A stretch of 64,000 nt of DNA from the NCBI GenBank assembly GCA_013286215.1, contig JABDGC010000001.1:1-64000 (forward strand), in the 5' to 3' direction. The first letter of the stretch is position 1. Every line of letters starts with the position of its first letter. Shown here in pieces: positions 59,169 to 64,000 of the stretch. The DNA comes from Gammaproteobacteria bacterium. Lineage in GTDB: Bacteria > Pseudomonadota > Gammaproteobacteria > DSM-16500. The notes below the pieces were generated by a model that had not been told where the DNA came from, did not search any database, and saw nothing but the letters and a program-made list of their open reading frames with translations. Made by a program: the position numbers and the translations under genes.

Positions 59169-60605
59169 ATGATAACGGTTCGTACAAGATTTGCGCCCAG
59201 CCCCACAGGTTTATTGCACATTGGCAATGCTAGGGCGGCTTTTTACAGCGCGTTATACGCGAAACAAGCGAACGGCGTTTTTATTTTGCGTATCGAAGAC
59301 ACCGATCTGGCGCGTTCGGATACGCAATATGTTGACAGCCTGCAGGAAGACTTGCATTGGCTGGGCATCCATTGGCAGGAAGGCCTGGGAGTCGACGGCC
59401 AGCACGGACCTTACTGGCAGTCGCAGCGCCATGCCATTTATCTGCATTATTATGAGTTGCTGGTCCAAAAAAACCTCACCTATCCCTGTTTTTGCAGTGA
59501 GGAAGAACTGGCTTTAGAAAGAAAATTGCAGTTGTCCCGCGGCCACGCGCCGCGATATCGCGGCACCTGCCGTTCCCTCTCAGCGGCGGAAATCGAACAA
59601 CGCCTGGCTAAAGGCTTGAAGCCGACGCTGCGTTTCCGCGTGCCGGCGCAGGAAGAAATCCAATTTATTGATTTGATCAAAGGTCCGCAAAAATTTAACA
59701 GCGCCGACATCGGTGATTTTATCATTCGCCGGGCCGACGGCACCGCCTCTTTTATGTTTTGCAACGCCATTGACGATGCCCTGATGTTGGTTAGCCAAGT
59801 TCTGCGCGGCGAGGATCATTTGGCGAATACCCCTAGGCAATTAATGATTATGCGAGCCTTGGGCTTGCAGCAGCCGCAGTACGGTCATTTAGCCATGATC
59901 ACCGGCGACGACGGTACGCCGCTCTCCAAACGACACGGCAGCTACAGCCTTTCCGATTTGCGCACCAAAGGTTATTTGCCGCTGGCCATCACCAACTACC
60001 TGGGACGTCTCGGGCATGGCTATGAGTCGCTGCAGCTGCTTTCCTTTGAGGCGTTGGCGCGGGATTTTAACGTAAACAAGATTAGCCGGTCCGCGGCCCA
60101 CTTTGATCTTAATCAATTGCTGCATTGGCAAAAGATGGCTGTAAGCGCGCTGGATGGCACGGCGTTATGGAAATGGCTGGGGCCGGTCATTCAAAAGCAG
60201 GTGCCGGAAAAAATGCAGGACAAATTCGTTGAGGCGGTGAAGCCGAATATTTGTTTCCCGGAAGATGCGGTGAAATGGGCGGCCATCCTCTTTCATCATC
60301 GTCTGCATTTCAGTGCGGAAGACATCCAGATTTTGCGCCAGGCCGGCGAGCAATTCTTTGTTGAAGCCGAACAGGCGGTTGAGTCCTACGGAACGGACTT
60401 TAAGAACATCCTCAATGAAATTAAAAAAGCGCTGAATTTATCTGGAAAAAACCTGTATATGCCGCTGCGCATCGCCTTGACCGGTCAGGTCGGCGGTCCG
60501 GAATTGGCGCAAGTCGCCGATCTTTTAGGTCCGGAACGGATGCGCGAGCGTTTTAGCCGTGCCTTTCATATCGCGAGTGGAAAAGAAGATGCTCAAACTT
60601 TATAA
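59169..60605 (+). CDS. gltX: Glutamyl-tRNA synthetase
   Basis: A class I synthetase of 478 residues: the HIGH-like motif is RFAPSPTGLLHIGNARAAFY and the KMSKS-like motif is PLSKRHGSYSL; a CYSTEINE-containing insert reads TYPCFCSEEELALERK. With gatCAB in the same window, at least one non-discriminating synthetase is expected; whether this copy charges tRNA(Gln) cannot be told here. Its last 17 bases overlap the start of cysS. Confidence 0.95.
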   Translation: MITVRTRFAPSPTGLLHIGNARAAFYSALYAKQANGVFILRIEDTDLARSDTQYVDSLQEDLHWLGIHWQEGLGVDGQHGPYWQSQRHAIYLHYYELLVQKNLTYPCFCSEEELALERKLQLSRGHAPRYRGTCRSLSAAEIEQRLAKGLKPTLRFRVPAQEEIQFIDLIKGPQKFNSADIGDFIIRRADGTASFMFCNAIDDALMLVSQVLRGEDHLANTPRQLMIMRALGLQQPQYGHLAMITGDDGTPLSKRHGSYSLSDLRTKGYLPLAITNYLGRLGHGYESLQLLSFEALARDFNVNKISRSAAHFDLNQLLHWQKMAVSALDGTALWKWLGPVIQKQVPEKMQDKFVEAVKPNICFPEDAVKWAAILFHHRLHFSAEDIQILRQAGEQFFVEAEQAVESYGTDFKNILNEIKKALNLSGKNLYMPLRIALTGQVGGPELAQVADLLGPERMRERFSRAFHIASGKEDAQTL

Positions 60606-61968
60606 CAGCCTCAGTCAGGAAAAAGAAGTTTTTCAGCCTTTGGAACCCGGCAAGGTCAAGATGTATGTCTGTGGCATGACGGTTTATGACTATTGTCATC
60701 TCGGCCATATGCGCATGCTCACGGCTTTTGATGTGATCGTGCGTTATTTGCGTTTTCTCAACTATGAAGTGACCTATGTGCGTAATATCACGGACGTGGA
60801 CGACAAGATCATCAAACGCGCCAATGAAAATCAGGAAGATTATAGTCACTTGGCGGAACGCTTTATCCGAGCTATGCAGGAGGATATTCACGCCCTGGGC
60901 TTGGTGGCTCCCAATCAGGAGCCGCGCGCCACGGAATTTATACCGCAGATGATCGCCTTGATTGAAAAATTAGTCCAAAAGGGCTATGCCTATCAGGCGG
61001 AGAACGGCGATGTTTTCTTCAATGTGCGCCGCTTTCCCCATTATGGCTGCCTTTCTCACCGTGACATCGACGAACTCGAAAGCGGGGCGCGCGTTGAAAT
61101 TAACGATGTTAAAAAAGATCCCTTGGATTTTGTGCTCTGGAAAATGGCCAAACCCGGCGAGCCTGCCTGGGTCTCGCCTTGGGGCAACGGTCGCCCGGGC
61201 TGGCACATTGAATGTTCGGCCATGGCGATGGCTTTATTGAACGAGCAGTTTGACATCCATGGCGGCGGTAAAGATTTGATTTTCCCGCATCATGAAAATG
61301 AAATCGCGCAGGCGGAGGCGGCTTCCGGAAAGAAATTCGTCAAGGTTTGGATGCATAACGGCTATGTGCAGATTAACAAGGAAAAAATGTCCAAGTCCTT
61401 GGGCAATTTTCTAACGATCCGCGATTTGCTGGCCCAGTATCCAGCGGAAGCCATACGCTATTTTCTCATTTCTAGCCACTATCGCAGCCAGCTGCAGTTC
61501 AGCGACGCGGCGATACCGCAGGCCCATCAAGCCCTGGAGCGCTTTTATATCGCCTTGCGTGATTTGCCCCCGGCGACCGCGGTCAAAGACAGCCCTTTCG
61601 AGTTCCGCTTCATTGAGGCCATGAACGATGATTTTAACACGCCCGTCGCCTTATCGGTGTTGTTTGAATTGGCGCATGCGATTCAGAAGTTGCGCGACAA
61701 GGATTTACCGCAAGCAGCCGCACACGGCGCGTTACTGCGCCATTTAGGCGGTGTTTTAGGTATCCTGCAAAGCAAATCCAAGGATTTCTTACAAACCACC
61801 GCGAAAGTCGATCGTGAGCTCGTTATGCAGCTGATCGCCGACCGCGAAGCGGCTCGCGCTCAAAAGAATTGGTCCGAAGCCGATCGCCTGAGAGCGAAAC
61901 TAACGGAGCTGTCGATTGTTGTAGAAGACGGACCGGAAGGAACAACCTGGCGTTATGAAGTAAAATAG
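60589..61968 (+). CDS. cysS: Cysteinyl-tRNA synthetase
   Basis: The start chosen is ATG of MLKLYNSLSQEKEVF, inside the last codons of gltX and after a GGAAAAGAAG stretch; 459 residues. Class I motifs: HIGH-like MTVYDYCHLGHMRML, zinc-site WHIECSAMAM and HHENEIAQ, and KMSKSLGNF. Forms a two-gene operon with gltX. Confidence 0.96.
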   Translation: MLKLYNSLSQEKEVFQPLEPGKVKMYVCGMTVYDYCHLGHMRMLTAFDVIVRYLRFLNYEVTYVRNITDVDDKIIKRANENQEDYSHLAERFIRAMQEDIHALGLVAPNQEPRATEFIPQMIALIEKLVQKGYAYQAENGDVFFNVRRFPHYGCLSHRDIDELESGARVEINDVKKDPLDFVLWKMAKPGEPAWVSPWGNGRPGWHIECSAMAMALLNEQFDIHGGGKDLIFPHHENEIAQAEAASGKKFVKVWMHNGYVQINKEKMSKSLGNFLTIRDLLAQYPAEAIRYFLISSHYRSQLQFSDAAIPQAHQALERFYIALRDLPPATAVKDSPFEFRFIEAMNDDFNTPVALSVLFELAHAIQKLRDKDLPQAAAHGALLRHLGGVLGILQSKSKDFLQTTAKVDRELVMQLIADREAARAQKNWSEADRLRAKLTELSIVVEDGPEGTTWRYEVK

Positions 61969-62119
61969 AGAAGCCACGGCATAGCCTTGGTAATCAAGGA
62001 AGAAATGCTGCCGAAGCTTTAAAACCGCACTAGCCTGCCACATAGCTATCTACACTAGTCTATTATATCGAAATTTGATTTGCTATCTGCAAAGTCTTTT
62101 CTACAATAAAGCTTCTGCC

Positions 62120-62392
62120 ATGGTGGAGCAGCTAAAAGAAACGCCAGATAAAGAAATTGATATCGATGTTGCCACGCGAGCATTAGAACAAATTGCCGAG
62201 GTGATGGCACTGCTTAAAACCAACCCCCATATTGCAGCAGCCGACCTGCTTAAATTAGAACAGAAATTCAGTCGCTGTAAGGATAAAATTACTTCCTTGA
62301 GTCAAAAAAATCAGGAGAGTGCGGCTAGCGTCCCACGAAATGATCCCATTTTTCGTGAAGCGGAAGCAGTGGTGGCTAGAAAAGCAAAATAA
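62120..62392 (+). CDS. Unknown small helical protein
   Basis: 90 residues from the ATG of MVEQLKETPDKEIDID; an in-frame TTG at 62075 would add 15 residues. No family recognised. It is helical and charged (VATRALEQIAEVMALLKTNP, LKLEQKFSRCKDKITSLSQ), with no membrane segment. It stands alone after cysS; a TATTATAT box lies at about 62061. No clear Shine-Dalgarno, so the coding call is moderate. Confidence 0.45.
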   Translation: MVEQLKETPDKEIDIDVATRALEQIAEVMALLKTNPHIAAADLLKLEQKFSRCKDKITSLSQKNQESAASVPRNDPIFREAEAVVARKAK

Positions 62393-62476
62393 AGACTTCT
62401 TAGCTTGAAAATATAAACCGTCGGAAGCTGGCGATGACGAATGATGCAACAACGCCAGCAAGGTTGAGGGGGATAG

Positions 62477-63496
62477 TCAAGCCACCACGCTCGCTAATTC
62501 CTGTACCTGTTTCGTTAGATTTTGCAGTGCAAAGAACAGTGCCTGAATATTCTGTAAGGGTTCATCCTTCAGATCCTGCCCGCGGGTTATTTGCTCTTTC
62601 AGGTTTGCCACCGAAGGCGGTTTAATCACCGCTGTCGTCAATTCCGGTTTCTCCACGCGCAGGGCGATTTGATCAAACGTATCCGCTATGGATCGGTTGA
62701 ATTGCTTCCATTCTTCATTGTGCTCCAGCAGGGGATGAACCTGCAATTCGCCATACATCCGGTTCAGAAAATCAATGCTACGCAGAATTCGTTTCTCACA
62801 GTCCATGATTTGCTGGAAACGGTCCGGCTCAAATTTGCTGCCCAGCAATTCCCGTTGAGCTTCGTTTGCCAGTTTGCGCTGCGTGGCCAAGGACCGGACG
62901 ATATTTTCGTCCAGTTTGGCTATTTTGCCTTTCTCTGTCGTCTGAGTGATCAGGCTAATGCGATAAAATTCAGCGAGCAACTTGAGCGCCTGGGCCTGAC
63001 TGCGGCGTAGATGGGTGCGGGCGTGTATCGGCAGCACAAATTGAGAAATCAGGGTGGCGATGATAATGCCGAGGGTGATTTCAAAAAAACGCTCGGCCGT
63101 CAGCGTCAGCGTGGGGTTGGGATTTATGAGTATAATCGCGGTAGTGACCGCGCCCAAGGTGCCGGCATCGCTATAGCTTTGCTGGCCAGTGGCAACATAA
63201 GAGAAAACCAGCCCCGCGAAGGCGATCACAAGTGCGTAGCTGAGGGTATTATCACCAAAGCTGATTAACGTGAGGGCGGCCAGGAGGGTGCCGATGCAGG
63301 TGCCAATAAAGCGGACGGTCGATTTGAAAATAATGCTGCCCACGCTGATTTGCGCACACATGACGACCAGGATAGTCACAATAAGCCATTGATCAAAAAA
63401 GAGATAGCGATGCAAGGCTTTAGTGATAGCAAAGCCCACCAGGCAGGCTAGTGCGGTTTTAAAGCTATGGATGAGGCGTTCGATGTCAAACCACAT
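62477..63496 (-). CDS. FUSC-family (aromatic acid exporter-like) inner membrane protein
   Basis: 339 residues with about six hydrophobic segments in the first 160 (ALACLVGFAITKALHRYLF, LIVTILVVMCAQISVGSIIF, IGTCIGTLLAALTLISFG, YALVIAFAGLVFSYVATG, GAVTTAIILIN, GIIIATLISQFVLPIHART) and a helical cytosolic part. The build matches FUSC proteins (YccS/AaeB-like). The transported compound is unknown. It is divergent from the ABC transporter gene. Confidence 0.85.
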   Translation of the reverse strand: MWFDIERLIHSFKTALACLVGFAITKALHRYLFFDQWLIVTILVVMCAQISVGSIIFKSTVRFIGTCIGTLLAALTLISFGDNTLSYALVIAFAGLVFSYVATGQQSYSDAGTLGAVTTAIILINPNPTLTLTAERFFEITLGIIIATLISQFVLPIHARTHLRRSQAQALKLLAEFYRISLITQTTEKGKIAKLDENIVRSLATQRKLANEAQRELLGSKFEPDRFQQIMDCEKRILRSIDFLNRMYGELQVHPLLEHNEEWKQFNRSIADTFDQIALRVEKPELTTAVIKPPSVANLKEQITRGQDLKDEPLQNIQALFFALQNLTKQVQELASVVA

Positions 63497-63517
63497 GATG
63501 TGGTATTATATTGCTAT

Positions 63518-63523
63518 TATAAT
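63518..63523. promoter_or_regulatory. Overlapping -10 boxes between the FUSC and ABC genes
   Basis: TATAAT on the plus strand sits in the sequence CTATTATAATGACG; a second ATTATAAT-type box reads on the minus strand nearby. Both divergent genes may use this 55-base gap. Confidence 0.35.
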
Positions 63524-63551
63524 GACGATCACAACTATTTTGAGTTAAACC

Positions 63552-64000
63552 ATGACAGCGCTTTCCGTGCGGAATTTGCGAAAAGTTTACACCAACGGCA
63601 CTGTTGCCTTAAAGGGCATTGATCTCGACGTCGCCCAGGGTGATTTTTTCGCGTTGCTCGGCCAAAACGGCGCTGGTAAATCGACCACCATCGGCATTAT
63701 TTCTTCCTTGATCACCAAGACCTCCGGCAAGATCAGCGTCCTGGGCCATGATTTGGACCTTGAAACGGCCCAAGTGAAATCCCTCCTTGGCGTTGTGCCG
63801 CAAGAAATGAATTTTAGCTTGTTTGAGAAAATTTCCGATATTTTAATTTTCCAAGCGGGTTATTACGGCATTCGACGCGCGCTGGCCATTGAGCGCATGG
63901 AAATGTACTTGAATGAAATGGGTTTATGGCATCTGCGCGACCAACCGGCGATTCAATTGTCCGGCGGTATGAAGCGGCGTTTGATGGTCGCCCGGGCCCT
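63552..64000 (+). CDS. ABC transporter ATP-binding protein, YadG-like (partial)
   Basis: The first 149 residues of an ATPase run off the right edge. Walker A is LLGQNGAGKSTTIGII, the Q loop is GVVPQEMNFSLFEKI, and the signature IQLSGGMKRRLMVARAL is complete; Walker B is beyond the edge. Layout matches the YadG/CcmA type of multidrug or lipid exporters, whose membrane partner gene usually follows directly. Confidence 0.9.
   Translation, partial: MTALSVRNLRKVYTNGTVALKGIDLDVAQGDFFALLGQNGAGKSTTIGIISSLITKTSGKISVLGHDLDLETAQVKSLLGVVPQEMNFSLFEKISDILIFQAGYYGIRRALAIERMEMYLNEMGLWHLRDQPAIQLSGGMKRRLMVARA

Overview
The window looks like a chromosome segment from a host-associated gammaproteobacterium, most likely of the Legionellales type (Legionella/Coxiella/Aquicella-like). 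This is judged from the mix of genes, not from a database search. Standard gammaproteobacterial blocks (gatCAB, mreBCD, prpBCD, tdh-kbl, sdhE-ygfX, lepA-lepB-rnc-era-recO, gltX-cysS) sit beside very large, low-homology proteins with ankyrin repeats, kinase-like and cysteine-protease-like motifs, as is usual for bacteria that secrete effectors into eukaryotic hosts. No rRNA, tRNA, CRISPR array or phage genes were recognised.

Region 1 (1-14.4 kb) is an accessory, effector-like island. Two paralogous ankyrin proteins (1-2305, cut by the window edge, and 10780-13980) lie in the same orientation. Between them are an unknown 338-residue protein, an IS5-family remnant split by an IS200/IS605 element with a frameshifted tnpB, and a 1504-residue protein that carries kinase-like motifs, a clear His-Asp-Gln-Cys protease signature of the Ulp1/CE-clan type, repeat-rich linkers with LIR-like motifs and a C-terminal membrane hairpin. 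This is the most novel part of the window.

Region 2 (14.4-31.1 kb) is mostly housekeeping: gatB, gatA and gatC on the minus strand, then divergent mreB, mreC and mreD and the AsmA-like yhdP, an unknown membrane protein, cvpA, the propionate operon prpBCD and serC. A perfect 27-bp-arm palindrome separates gatC from mreB.

Region 3 (31.2-39.7 kb) is mixed: an unknown membrane protein, a kinase-like protein lacking the HRD Asp, phhB, the minor pilin genes pilV, pilW and pilX, an HSDL2-like dehydrogenase, a PfkB sugar/nucleoside kinase and two unknown membrane proteins. A 1.4-kb segment here is bounded by a duplicated copy of the 3' end of the neighbouring helicase gene, as if it had been inserted there.

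Region 4 (39.7-64 kb) holds an unusual overlapping operon (OmpR-type response regulator, histidine kinase, AddB-like nuclease, AddA-like helicase-nuclease). It is followed by a uracil-DNA-glycosylase-like gene, a Trm112-like protein, an M17 aminopeptidase, threonine catabolism, and the sdhE-ygfX, lepA, lepB-rnc-era-recO and gltX-cysS blocks, ending in a FUSC-type transporter and the start of an ABC transporter gene. Intergenic spaces are repeatedly occupied by a family of GTGGAGG-type hairpin repeats that behave like miniature palindromic elements.
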